64,000 nt of DNA from Metarhizium brunneum (lineage: Eukaryota > Ascomycota > Sordariomycetes > Hypocreales > Clavicipitaceae), in NCBI RefSeq assembly GCF_013426205.1, contig NC_089426.1:3472001-3536000 (forward strand). Direction: 5' to 3'. The translations under genes and the position numbers were made by a program. Within the stretch, counting starts at the first letter, position 1. Every line of letters starts with the position of its first letter. The notes under the pieces were generated by a model. That model was given only the letters and a program-made list of their open reading frames with translations. It had not been told where the DNA came from and ran no database searches. This document shows positions 49,188-61,400 of the stretch, piece by piece.

Positions 49188-49754
49188 ATGGATGAAGAAA
49201 GCCCTCAAAGCCCTCAAAATCCGCCACCCAATATACCGCCATCAGAAGGTTATAGCTCTTTTAATGAGCTGTACGATGCTGTACTAGCTTTTGGCCGCAA
49301 TAACGGCGTTGGCTTCACGAAGAGATCCATGAGCAAAATGATCGAAATAAACGGCACGAAGCAGCCAACCTGGGGCTACCTTGATTGTGACCGCGGCTAC
49401 AAAAGACCTTCTACAGCGACTGGAATTCGAAAGTCTCGCACAAGAAAGACCGACTGCAAATATCGGCTTAAAATAACGGCTTCTCGTGATGACAATAATC
49501 AGTATAAATGGCATTACAGGGAATTAAATTCACATAATCACGAGAAATCAAGTAACCCATCAGCACACATAAGCTATCGAAAGTTTACTGAACCGCAAAA
49601 GAAGCAAATTGCACGCCTTTCAGAGCATGCCAGCATCCAAGCCCGAGTCGTTAGTACAATAATCCGCGATGGCGCCAGCGAAGAGCTATATTTCCTACCA
49701 AAAGATATTTACAATCAACGTCAAAAAGCCCGCCGAGCAAAATTAGATGGCTAA
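49188..49754 (+). CDS. FAR1-like DNA-binding domain protein (MULE-derived), uninterrupted
   Basis: 188 codons without a stop start at an ATG in good context (GCGATGG). The protein begins Pro/Ser-rich, then has GYSSFNELYDAVLAFGRNNGVGF and RSRTRK-like basic and DCKYRL motifs, and a HNHEK motif. This is the pattern of the FAR1/WRKY-GCM1-type zinc DNA-binding domain found at the N-terminus of fungal MULE transposases. It ends at RRAKLDG, shortly before the catalytic domain would start. Unlike the surrounding relics it carries no internal stops. It could be the 5' part of a truncated transposase, a young copy or a retained DNA-binding protein. It overlaps in family position (the DIYN motif) with the fragment at 46850, so the two come from different copies. 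Confidence 0.6.
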   Translation: MDEESPQSPQNPPPNIPPSEGYSSFNELYDAVLAFGRNNGVGFTKRSMSKMIEINGTKQPTWGYLDCDRGYKRPSTATGIRKSRTRKTDCKYRLKITASRDDNNQYKWHYRELNSHNHEKSSNPSAHISYRKFTEPQKKQIARLSEHASIQARVVSTIIRDGASEELYFLPKDIYNQRQKARRAKLDG

Positions 49755-50394
49755 ACGTCGTCAGGACGGGGAGGATCACAGTACAGTGCCTATGCTAACC
49801 GAGTACGCGGTTGCGCTGAAGGCTTTGAGGTAGTTGTTTTGCTGATAGACCGGGAAAGGTGTTGACGGTGGAAACATTGTTTGCCATTTATCTCGTCATG
49901 ATTTGCCAGGTTTGTGTTTGCTTCTATAACCCCGATTTGATGCGGGTTAGATTATATATTCTGTACTGCCCAGCATGATTTTGCAACTCCTCATAGGGGA
50001 CTCTCATATTTGTGAATTGGTTGCTAATGGAGAGGGTGTAGAACTGGATGGGTGGCAGCAGAGAAGAGTTATCGGTGCATGTCCACGGCTTGGTGCATAT
50101 TCTCAACTCTGAAGCCGCTCGAGACTGGGACGACGGCTTCAGCAGGCAGGTTATGGGAATCACACCCCTCCTTGCTTTAAGCGGCTGCTTCATTTCTTGG
50201 CCATGTCCAACTTGGCCCACTCATCACCTCGACGACAAGCGTTCCCAATCACAATAAAATAATAAGGAAAAATTATACAAACGGTATCTCATCAAAACCC
50301 AGGTCTTTGAGGTCGTCACAAACCACAACTTTCAGTTCAAACCGCAATATATAGCGTCCCGAAAAGCCGGCCCTGCGCCAGCTCACCCCGGCAA
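49755..50394. other. Right border of the island, no gene seen
   Basis: No supported coding sequence; composition is intermediate. Confidence 0.4.
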
Positions 50395-51092
50395 ACCAAC
50401 ATCTCGGGCCCGGAGACCATCAAGCTCAAAAATCTGCTCAACTACCCCGAATACCTCAACAAATCAGACCTACACCTGGACGAGATCCGCCGACGCTACG
50501 ACCAGGCCAGGCTCGAATGTCAACCTCCTCGGCAGCATGATCGCCGGCGCACAAGCAGCCCCCCCCCCGGGGTTGCCGTCGGCACCAAAGGCGACCCCAG
50601 CATCCTTCGTAAGGATGTACATTGTATATCCTATGCGAATCTAACGCAGCGACACTCATGTCCATCACCATGATGCTCAGCCCGATCCTGCGCATCTTCA
50701 ACCCGCACGACCTGCTGCCCGAGTAGGACATGGCCTTCTTCACTACGCAAGTCATGAACGTTGCCGAGCGGGTCAAGGACCTACGGCCGCTAGGGTGCAC
50801 GTTTCTCCCGCCGTCTCTGTGCATGGGCTGGGTCACCACGCCAGGTGAGGGCGTGAAGGCCCGGCTGGGGACGTGGATGGAGTTTTACCAGGCGGATTTC
50901 CGGGGGGGCAAGAGCGCGGATTTCACGGGCTGGCTGGAGCACCGGTTTGGGAGGATGAAGGCGCGGGCGGCGGAGCGAGAGAGCAGGATAGGGGCGAGTG
51001 GCGCCGAGGGTAGCGGCATTGCGTCTTCGAGGAGGCACGAGGAGGAGGAAGTATTTGAGATTACGGGGACAAGGCCCTGCTGCGTGATGTGA
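50395..51092 (+). pseudogene. Decayed gene ending in a CaaX-like CCVM
   Basis: The plus strand reads LLNYPEYLNKSDLHLDEIRRRYDQAR, then needs a one-base shift near 50515 to continue as NVNLLGSMIAGAQAA. After a gap it reads SITMMLSPILRIFNPHDLLPE, a TAG stop (about 50727), and then a 120-codon frame DMAFFTTQVMNVAERVKDLRPLG... ending ITGTRPCCVM. The blocks look like the C-terminal part of a conserved fungal protein that I have seen associated with regulatory or C6-type proteins, but I cannot name the family. No N-terminal domain is left. The last four residues resemble a prenylation box. Confidence 0.5.
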
Positions 51093-51451
51093 TGATGTGC
51101 AGAGGCGCTATGACGACGATGGCGATGTGTGAGGGATGCCCGTGTGCCATCTAGATGTGTATCTTGCCCGGATTTATGATTTGGTGTTGCTGAGAAGGCT
51201 TCAGAAGGCCTCTTGGTAGGCTGTTCAAGGCCACCGCTCTTCTCCTTTGCCGTAGAATACACGTTCGTGATCATTTCATGTCGCTGGGTACGACGTCACA
51301 TGTCTGCACACACGTGCTCCGTGTCCAGCATAAAGTATAAGCTAGCTAGTTGCTGGGCTGGGGAAAAAAAGATACTACTACTTCTTAAAAGCTATGGCTC
51401 TGCTCTCATTCAACCCGCACCGTCGACATCCCATATGCTACATGACCCCTT
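51093..51451. other. Short intergenic spacer
   Basis: Spacer between the decayed CCVM gene and the 3' end of the beta-flanking-type gene; no feature seen. Confidence 0.5.
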
Positions 51452-52589
51452 TTACTTGATGAACTGGGAGGCCAGCCCGGCCAATCCACCCTTCGACTGG
51501 GCCTGGCTCTTGAAGTACATCTTCATGGCCATCTCAGCCGCCTGCTGGACGACATTCTCCTTGCTAGCTCCGTCCGCAACCTTTCCCTGCGAAGCCTTGG
51601 AATCGAAGAGCTACAAGACGAATTAGTTCCCAATGAAGAGACAACCCCTGATTCCGGGCCGGTTTGCGCTTCTGCAACAAAAGAAGCGCCATGACGCACC
51701 TTGCTAGCCTCGGACATGGCCATGCCCAAAAAGGCAGCCTGGCCCGTCCCCGAGCTGGCGTTGTTGTCGGACTGGGTGAACTTCTTGAGGGCCTGCATGG
51801 CGGCCGCGGTCCCGAGCGAGCTGGAGTCGCCTTTGCCGTCGTTGTTGTAGGCGTGCTGGTGCTGCTTGATGGCATCTGTTTGACACGTGCGCTGTCAGCT
51901 GTGACAGGCCACTGAGAACAAAAAAGGTTGAGGAATCAGGATTGCAGGGCCCACCTTGCTCGTCAATGTCCTCGTTTTGAATCTTTTGCTGCTTGTTCCC
52001 GACGGCGCTCATAATGTTGGAGAAGAGGTCGCTGTTGCCAGAGTTGCCGGCGTTGCTGGACGCGTGCTGCTGGGCCATCTTGAGGATGTCATCTTGGAAA
52101 CCCCCGCCGCTGCCTCCGCTGCCGTTGTTATTGTTATTGTTATTATTGTTGTTGTTGTTGCCGCCGCCGCTGCCGCCCTGGTCTTGATGGCTGTTAGTCG
52201 CTCGGCCTGGGAGAGGTGCACCGCCGCGGCTTGTACTAACTGTTGGACTGTCCTGTTGCAGAGGTTCGTGTTAGACCAAAGAGTCTTGCCTGACAAAAAT
52301 CGTATCGGCACGCCGCGCTCTTCCTCGAAGCCTCGTCGAGTCATCGCCAGCTTGATGGAGCAGGGATACTTCCATGGTGGGGTAGCTTATCGTCAGGCAA
52401 GGGTCCGCGAAGGAAAGAGGGGGGGAAAAACGGGAGGGGAGGGGGAACAGCTAATCCGTCAACGAGGGGTAAATAATTCCCCTTGATCTAGGCGCAATTC
52501 ACAAGAATCTCGCACTCACCTTGGCTCTGCCCCTGGCCAGACAGCTGCTGCTGGAGCATGTCCTTCCCGACGCTGAGGAGCTTGTCCAT
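51452..52589 (-). CDS. Beta-flanking-type conserved fungal protein
   Basis: Four exons (52589-52520, 52182-51955, 51875-51700, 51610-51452) give 210 residues. The introns are 337, 79 and 89 bp. The protein starts MDKLLSVGKDMLQQQLSG, has a Gly/Ser and poly-Asn linker (eleven Asn codons), then a helical domain: DDILKMAQQHA, FSNIMSAVGNKQQKI, DAIKQHQHAYNN, LGTAAAMQALKKF, FLGMAMSEASKLFD, and a C-terminal SQFIK. This layout matches the short Ala/Gln-rich fungal 'beta-flanking protein' family, whose biochemical role is not known. There is no signal peptide or membrane segment. The long first intron is unusual beside the others and might hide a small extra exon; the chosen acceptor at 52183 keeps the frame. 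Confidence 0.8.
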
Positions 52590-53593
52590 GATGGATGACG
52601 ATTAGATGTATCTTTGGACTAGCAGATACGGGGTTTCGAAGAGGCTGCTTGATGGAGATGGGGAATGAAAAGGAAGAGAAAGCAAGAAGAAGCCCGGAGT
52701 GAAACTAATAGTGAAAAGGGCAGGCCTAAACCATGACTCTTCGGCTGGCCCATTCGCCGGTCCGTCGTCAAGGCTGCCCGCTCTGGTAGTTGGCATCAAA
52801 TCACGCCTCGTCATGACAATGCCGAGAAGCGCTTCAGGAGCAGTGACACGCTGAAGCAGGCGCAGAACTGCGGGGCAGGGCTCCACGGTACAGCTGGGCC
52901 GGGGATGATGAAGCTACCAGTTAACGACACACCAGACACTTGGGCAAAACTCTAAATTCTGCCTCTGCGAAGCTTCTGTGTCAAGAAAGCTCGGCAAGAG
53001 CTTCACATACGTCACGATATGAGAGCAGAACGCCGACCCTCGATACGTTGCATGCTGCGTCATTCATATGTAGGGGAATTGTCTCCCAACTGATTCGCTC
53101 ATTGAATTTGCTGTGAAAATTCCCTGCGCTACTCAAAGTATAAATCCCAAAATAAACAACCCAAAATAAGTCCCGAGAGCCCACGCTGTGTCCTGTGCCT
53201 CTTGATTTTTGTTACTCCGCCCAGGTATCATCATGCCCATCATACAACTTCAAAATGTAAGAATAAACACAGAAATGACGCATAAAACCCCCGCATGGCC
53301 AAGCCAAACTGCATACAAGATGCCCGAGGCCGTTCTGTACTGTCATCTAGTCCAGAACAAAAATGGGAAGAGAAAAGCAGTGCTAAAAAACGCTGTGGCC
53401 GCTTTTAACGTATCGTTGCCAACAAATTCGTACACATCTGGTGTCCCTGAAGAAATGTGATTTCCAAACGCCCAACATTTTCGTCCGGACGTCACGCTTC
53501 AACCGTCAATGGCCTCGAGTGCTTCCAACTGACGCCGCGCCATGCTCAGATGTCGCCCCAAAGCAAGTTCTCCAGAAACCCCTGGTAGCAATG
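52590..53593. other. Intergenic region between beta-flanking and wc-2 genes
   Basis: Promoter of the minus-strand beta-flanking gene plus the 3' region of wc-2. No gene supported; the short frames have no recognisable domain. Confidence 0.5.
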
Positions 53594-55137
53594 TTATCCC
53601 ATCATTTGGTCCGCCACGGCTCCTTTTTGTGACGCATTGGTCTTCTTCTTTTCCTTCTTAGCCCATCGTAAGCCACAGGCATTGCAAAGCGTTTTCGGTC
53701 CGTTGGGCCCCTTTCGCCATTCCGGGGAGTCCAGAGTCCCTACAGCCACAGTTAGTAAGCACAAAAGAGCCACTGCGTTGACAACAACATAAAACGGGTC
53801 GAACGGGTATGCGGTTTCCTGTGGGCAGCCATACCGCAATCTGTGCAGACATATTCCTCCGCCGTCTTCAACTTCTTCTTCTTCTCGCCTGCTCTGGCAT
53901 CTCGATCGATGGGGATCGCAATGCCGGCATCGCCCCTGATGAGCGTTGGGCTGCTGCCACCCGTCGTGATTCCTCTACTGCGTTCCCCTTCAAGATAACG
54001 CAGCCCGGTTAACAGTTCTATTGTCTCCGCATGCGTACTTCCTTCGTAGCGCGCCATCTTATCGCCCAGAGAGTCCGAGTTTCGGCCTGCCGCAACACCT
54101 TCAAGATTTTCTCTTGTAAGTGCGGATCCGTCTGCTTGCATATCGCTTGTCGAACTAGCGTTGCGGAAAAACGGGGTGGATGTTCCTGTGGTCTCGGACG
54201 GTGTCATGTCAGACCGGCCTTCTTGACTCTGCACCCATTGACGGTTCGATTCCTCAGTTTCGGCTTCCTCTTCTCTCCGAAGCTCTGAAATGCGGCGTCG
54301 CAGCCGCTCGTTCTCCATCTTGTGCTCTAAAAATGAGTCAAGAAGCCCAGCATTCTTGGTCGGGTACGTCCTGGACATCATAAAGACAGCTTGGCAGAAA
54401 GGCGATTGATTATTCGGGTTCGGCGCAAATCTTGCCGCCGCGATATGGGCGTGGCCGACAGTTTCCAGGACAGTATAGTTGCCAGACTTAGTCTTGAATC
54501 TGTAGAACATTCGCAGAGGACTACCAGAGGCGATGGATTCGTTCAGTTCCGCAACAAAAACTCCCTGGTCGTCTGGATGGATCAGATCCTTCAAAAACAC
54601 ATCTTGAACCTCGGCGGCTGTATATCCCGAAATGCCAAAAATGCTACTGGACGCATACTTGATTCGGCCGTTGGCGTCGAGGATATGTAGAAAGTCCTTC
54701 AGCTCCTCCACCACCTTGGCCGGCCAATTTCTCCGTTTTGTAAAGTCGGTCAATGTGCTTGCGCTTGCACTTCCACTGCTACCGCCACCGTTGAGACTCA
54801 TCTGGGCGAAAGTACGGGGCGGTAGAGGGCCAGCTCCGGGCACCTTCTCAACCGCCATGGCCAGCGGATCATCCTGTGGTTGAGCAGCGTTCGAGGAAGA
54901 AGCTTGCGCGTCGGCATCGTTCATCATAGCGACGTCTTCGTTTGTATTGGCAGGCATTGAACTGGGTACGGGCATGACTTGTGCGCCGTTTCCCGAGTCA
55001 ATGTTCATGGATACGTCGCCAAAGGGATCCATCATATCTGCGTCATCGAAGAAGGACATTAAATCATGATTAGATGGCCCGCCGGCGGGAAACTGTGGTA
55101 CAAGGGAGGGGTTTCTGTCAGCTCTCGGACTCGCCAT
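53594..55137 (-). CDS. wc-2: White collar 2-type blue-light GATA factor
   Basis: The main exon (55137-53835) and last exon (53739-53594), separated by a 95-bp intron, give 482 residues. A PAS domain lies in the first half ([52 protein letters not shown]). A basic coiled segment follows ([16 protein letters not shown]), then a GATA zinc finger that splicing restores as CTDC-X18-CNAC, followed by a basic tail (WAKKEKKK). This is the WC-2 layout; WC-2 pairs with the flavin photoreceptor WC-1 through PAS contacts to form the nuclear white collar complex that drives light and clock genes. WC-1 is not in the window. The start is uncertain: ATG at 55137 gives the model used, 55206 extends it by 23 residues, and a separate upstream exon at 55288 begins MSHDPPPP, which looks coding. 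Confidence 0.9.
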
Positions 55138-58100
55138 GCAACGCAGGCCACGGCAAAGGTATGGATGAAAACAGGAAGCAGGGACCAACCGGAGAGTTCT
55201 GTGCATTGTTCAAATCGTTCAAGTTGAATGGCGAAAACCCATAGAAATTGCCAGAGGGTGGCGGAGGTGGAGGGGGGTCGTGGGACATGATTGTCTCGAT
55301 GTGCTCTGCGGCTGCAATAGCTCCAGTACATGTAACTGCATCGGATCAGGGTTAGGGTTGGCGTCAAAGTTCAGTTCCGTGGCGGGAACATAGCGAGCAC
55401 TTGGGCAGTTCCGGAGCTTTGTGAACCGGCTGAGGGGAGTGATGCGCCCGAGATGAACTTGCACAGCGCGGGAGAGGATTGTAGAGGCTGATTGTAGCAC
55501 TTGGAATGCTCAAATGCTGGGTTGGAGAGCAGAACCAGCCGACTGGTTGTCGGATATCGGCAGTTCTCTAGAGGTCGAAGCCGGCGCCAGAGCCGTCCGG
55601 TGCTGGCGGGAATCGTTACGCCGGCGAGCGGGAAGCAAACCGGTCGACGGTGGGAAGATGATGGAGTTAAACGAAGTCGTTGAGCGAACTAACGGGAGCA
55701 GGAAGAATAAGAAGAGCAAGAGAGCGATGCACGAATTCTTGGCGGCAGCGTGTGCTACTGTATAAGAATCCCATGGCGACAGAGCCTACGAGCTCCAAAT
55801 GTCTGGTACACACTACGGAGTACCAAGTAAGTACTAACTTCTAGACAAATTACGGGGGAGCAGGCAGGGAGTGGGAGCTAATCAGAGAATTGGTACATGG
55901 CGACGGGTACCTCGTACAGGGGGTCTCCATTGGCAATGCATGCACGGGGTCCCCAAAGCTGGTTGGTACTTGAAGTTACTCCATTCTAAGTTGAGCAGTG
56001 CATACTCGAGTAAGTACTCCGTTATCTTGTATTCCTTCAAGTACTTAGACCCAAAGCGGCCAGGCTACGGAGACGCAGAGCCACAGCGCCACCTGCCGGG
56101 CAAACCACTTGATCAGTTCGACGCCAGGCCGTCAGCAGCCAGTCAGGGTGGTGCTCGGGGTGGTGATGAGTTGCGACTCAAACAGCTTCCTGATAAACAA
56201 TTTCAATATTTGTAGTCCGGAACCTGCAAACCAGCTGACCCTGGTCTCTGCATCCGCCAGCCGGGCTCGCTAGCCCAACGCCTGGGCGGAGGGAGCTACC
56301 AGGTGCCTGTTGTCTTGTGCCAGGGACTCAGTTCTGCACCTCGCTCCTGCAAGTCACGACTGGTTCGGAGCAAAACGCCCGCAAAAAGCGGAGAGCTTTG
56401 CCATAAAGCTCCCGCCGTGGCACTGTCGATCTCGTGCTGCTCGGGTCCATGGAAGACTACAATACTAGTACTACGCCGTACAGAACTGCCAAAAAAAAGT
56501 GGCCGGGTAGCCAAGCTTACTATTACTCCATTGGTCCGGCATGGCAGGGCAAAGGGGACTGGTTGGCAATTTGAATTTTATTTTTACAAAAAAAAAGAAA
56601 AGAAAGGGAAAAGCAAGTCTTACTAGGGCCCAACAGGTTAGGACCGGCGACGGCCAAATCTAATAAGAGGTTCGAGACTGGCACGGCAAATGACCACCAC
56701 ATGTGCATCCCCAAAAGAACCCGACGTGTTTTGGTTGCAAGCTCATCCGGCGGCTGCTATCAACGAATGGAGCTATATTACGGCATTCCTTGTGTCAAAG
56801 GATCATTCGAGGCGAAATGAGGGCCAGAGGATTGGTTGCCACCCGAGGAATTGAGCCGAGGCGCGGACCTTGGGAGCTTTGTCGTGCAAAGTAGACGCTG
56901 CGGGAGACGGAAAAGAAGAATGCGGGACTCTCTTTGAGAGGCGGACAGATTCCTAGCCATTGAAGGCTTTTGGTCTTAAGAGGCCGAATCTGGGTAGCAT
57001 TTGCGATGGAGTGGAACATGGGGAAAAGCGAAAAGTCCATGTTTCCAAGTTGGGGCAAGGGGGGAGCAGATCAGTCATTGTTACGGAGTATTAGCAGTCG
57101 CAATCTTCATTTTGCTTGCCCCTCGCTCCTGTTTCTTTTGCCACAGCGTCGTCAACTCAAATATCAGGCGCTTTGCATTACGGAGTGTGCAGCAACTCCA
57201 TATCCACATTGCAAAATGCTGTCGCCAGAGTATCGTGGTACAGAGCAGCACAGACGCCTACTTTGTGCCATTCTACCGACCTGTCCGGTTTCATCGAAAT
57301 CCCTCGCTGGTCGCCTCTCGTCCCAGTTCGACAGGTTGACATGTCATCAGTCAGATTTGTCTCTGTCGTCTCCAAAAGCAAATTGTGACTTTTCATCTTG
57401 TCTCTTTACCCCTCCTGAGCAGGGGCCAAGCTGCGGTTCCCAAGACGGCTTGGGTATTCCATGCCGCCGACACACTTGCATCCTGACAATGCTTAGCAAC
57501 CATCAAGCCCACGGAGCACTACCTGTTTGAGCTCCAGAAGCATCAATTTTCTGCAATATACTTCAAAACATACAGAATACATCCAGTTAAGGCTAGTCCA
57601 ACACTGCAACGGCCTCACAATGCACATTCGAACTTTGCTTCAACAGGCAGGGCTTGTCTCGCTGCTTGACTGCTGCTGGGAGCTTCAGCAGGGGTCCAAC
57701 GGCCCAACCTACTGACTAGCCTGAACCAGTGCAAATATCGGCCTTGTAATTCTCCGATTTGCTCGGACCGTGGCGTCAATCAGTTGTCTGAAGACGAGTG
57801 AGACGCAGATTTGGACCCGTGCAAATGAACCTCTTGTCCTCCGTACCAATAGGGAGTACTACTAGTCCCAGCCATGGCTGCGCCACTATTCTGTGCTACG
57901 AACGATACGGGTTGACGGAGTACTGCGGAGTCCGGAGTACTTGAGAAGATAATTACTGGTAGTACGGAGTACTTCGTAATCATTTTCGCACCGTGCATTC
58001 ACACTAGTTATCATCTTCCCAATGATTGACGTGTCGAGCTCAAGTGATCAAGTCTTCAGTTGTACGGAGTATTGAATGGTGGCTCGTGCCCACAATATCT

Positions 58101-58438
58101 GCGTGCGGTACTTCGTATCTGTATGTATGTAGATTCTGTACTACTACTTAACTTGTGGCACATGCGTGGCGCATACGACATTGATTAAAGGTCCCTGCAC
58201 GCACGTGAAGACGCTCCCCTCATCGTCACCAAAACCCGCAACCAAACGCGTGACCCGCTGCCTGGCGCGTCCCTCAACGTGCACATTTGCAACTGAGTGC
58301 ACAGGTCCGAGCCAGTTTAGGCGAACGAGAACTCCGAGCTTCGGCCCTCACTCAGCAGGCCATCTTGTCACGCCCAACTCTGAGCCAAAAACCGGATTTC
58401 AATTTTGGCCTTCAAATCAATGCATTGCACCGTTCAAC
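55138..58438. other. 3.3-kb divergent region between wc-2 and rad50
   Basis: The wc-2 5' region (with a likely small coding exon at 55288-55190) is followed by sequence without supported genes. The right half is unusually dense in TACGGAGTA copies (55814, 57082, 57964, 58063) plus near matches around 57901-57975. A run of purines occurs at about 56589-56610. Both promoters lie here. Confidence 0.5.
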
Positions 58439-61400
58439 ATGTCGAGAATCGACAAACTCTCCATCTCTGGGGTCCGGTCGTTTAGTCCGTCGGTTCGAGA
58501 GGCCATCCAATTCAATACGCCCTTGACTTTGATTGTCGGATACAATGGATCTGGAAAGACAACCATTATCGAGTGTCTCAAGTATGCCACCACTGGAGAG
58601 CTGCCGCCAAACAGCAAAGGCGGTGCATTCATTCATGACCCCAAAGTAAGCTCTGGTCTCGATGAGTAGTGTCGCCTCGCCATCATGCCATCCTCATCCT
58701 GGACTTTGCGCTAATGTTTCCTAGCTCTGTGGAGAGAAAGAGGTCATGGCCCAGGTCAAGTTACAATTTCGTTCCATCAACGACCGCCAGCATGTCGCTA
58801 CCCGCAGCCTACAGCTGACGGTTAAGAAAACGACTCGTTCGCAGAAAACTCTTGACTGTTCTCTTGTCGTAGTGAACAATGGCGAGCGAACAACGACTTC
58901 CACAAGGCAGGCTCAGCTTGATGAAATGATCCCGGAGAGACTCGGCGTCTCACCCGCTATCCTTGATGCTGTCATCTTTTGTCACCAGGACGAGTCTTTG
59001 TGGCCACTTAGCGAACCTGCCGCCCTGAAGAAGCGATTTGACGAAATATTCGAAGCCCTCAAGTATACCAAGGCCATTGACAACTTGAAGGTACTTCGCA
59101 AGAAGCATGTGGAGCAGTTGGGCAAGCTACAAAACGATGAAGCCCATAACAAGGCAAATAAAGACCGGGGTGAAAGAGCAGAAAAGCGAATGACCGGTTT
59201 GCAGGCCGAAATTGAGGATGCTAGGGAAAAGTGCGAGACTCTTTCGGCCGAGATGCAGGAAACTCAGGACAAGATTCGCCGCAAACATGAGCAAGCCAAT
59301 AGTTTCCTTCAAATTGTTCAAAATCTTGGGAACAAGAAAGAACAACTGGAATACAGACAAGATGCCGTGAACGAGCTGAAACAGACGTTTGAAGAGCTTC
59401 ATGAGGACGACGCATCGCTTGAGACTGCACTCGCCCAATACGAAAATAGCATGGAGCGATATCGAGAAGAAGCAGAGCAAAGCAAGTCTCAGTACAACGA
59501 CTTGCAGCAAGAATTGGCAGATTCGCGCAAGAATTTGTCCACAAAGCTTTCCGAACAGGGCAAAAATCAGTCAGACAAGGATAAATATGAGCGACAAGTA
59601 AAAGCTCGCATGGAGATGGTGCAAGAAGCTGCAGTTACACACGGCTTTCGAGGCTACGATGGGGATTTGACAGAACAGCACGTCAAGTCTTTCAACGAAA
59701 AGATCCAGAAACTTCTCGCTGAGAAGAAGCGAGACCTTGAGCGTCTGCAGAAGGAGAATGCCACAGAATTGGACAAGGCGACCGGAGTAATTACAGAGTT
59801 GGAGGGTCGAAAAGCTGCCAGAACCCAGGACCGCGTGTCGGCAAAGCAACGTATCGGAGCCATTGAAAAGCGCACTAGTGTCCTGCAGAACGAGGCCAGT
59901 CTAATTGATGTTGACGAAGGTGCCAAGGCTATCTTGGATGGCCAGCTAGAAGATATTGGTGCACGTTTTAGCAGGGCACAAACTCAGATGGAACAGGCCA
60001 ACTGGGATAAACAAATCTCTGACGAAAACGACAAGCTATGGCAGCTCGAAACTGAGAACGAGAAGCTTGGCCGAGAACTAGTCGAATGCACTCGTCTCGC
60101 TTCTGAAAGAGCGCAACTTGACTATAGGAAGAAGGAGGTCGCAGACAGAAAACGGAAACTCGAGACCCTGACTAATACATGGAAGTCTAAGCTTGCCGCG
60201 GCAATCGGCGGTGATTGGGAGCTTGACACACTGGAAACAAAATTTCACACTGCTCTCACCCAGCAAAATAAGGCACTGCAAGACGCTCGACGAAGTCTAG
60301 AGCAGACCAAGCAGAAACAACAGAAAATCGAATACAGGCTCAAAAATGCCAGGGAGTCCCAAGAGACCAAGTCCCGAGAGGCTGAAACGTGTAAGAAACA
60401 AGTTTTGACTGCACTCCATGAGGTCCGAGATGGCGCAGTCATTGATGACTACAAGGAAGAGGTTGGTTCGGTAGAACAACAGGTCGAAGACTATCGCAAC
60501 GAGTTGAGTCTTTTTGATGCACTTGTAGACTACTACAACAAGTGCAAGCGAATGCTAGAGTCGAAGAAGCGCTGCCTGCTCTGCGAACGACATTTCGACG
60601 ACGGTCAAAGCGCTAGTTTGGATCGTCTTAGCAAAAAGATCGAAAAGAACCTTGACCCAAAGGGCAAGGTCGACGTGGAGAAGGACCTGAAAGAGGCCAT
60701 GGCTGGCCTGGAATCACTGCGTAAAGTTCGATCTAGCTACGACACATACCAGCGCCTGACTGCAGAGCTTCCGTCTATACGTGACGAGTGCAAAGCGATT
60801 GAGAGCGAATACGACGTCCTCGAACGGCAATTAGAAGAACACGAGTCTAGAGTTGCTGGCGAGGACGGCCGAGTGCGCGACTTGGATGACTTGTCCAAGA
60901 CTGTTTCAGGTATCTCCCAGCTCATGAAAGATATTCAAGACTCCGAAAGTCAGGTGGACCGCATCATGTCACAACAGTTGTCTGGTGGTACCACTCGAAG
61001 CGCTGATGAGATTCATGAGCTGCAGGCTAGTATTGGAGAGCAAATGAGGGGATTGAAAAACCGGGTGGCTAAACTGACTACGGATAGACAGCGCATGAAG
61101 GACCAACTAGGCTCCTTAGAGCTGGAAAGAAGTGAACTCAGGAACAAGATTGGCAAGGCGGTTGGCCAATTAGACAAGAAGAATGATATCCAGAATCAAA
61201 TACAGGCCCTCAGAGACGACATGACTCATCAGCGGGAGACTATCCAACGGGCCGACGAGGAGCTTGAGAAGGTAGAACCTAGCATCGTCGATGCTCGATC
61301 CGCTCGTGATGACACCCTTCAACGAGGCCGTGCCAAGGAGCAAGTGATTGTCGACGAACGGGACGCGATTGCCAACTCTGTCAGCGAAATAAAAATGCTT

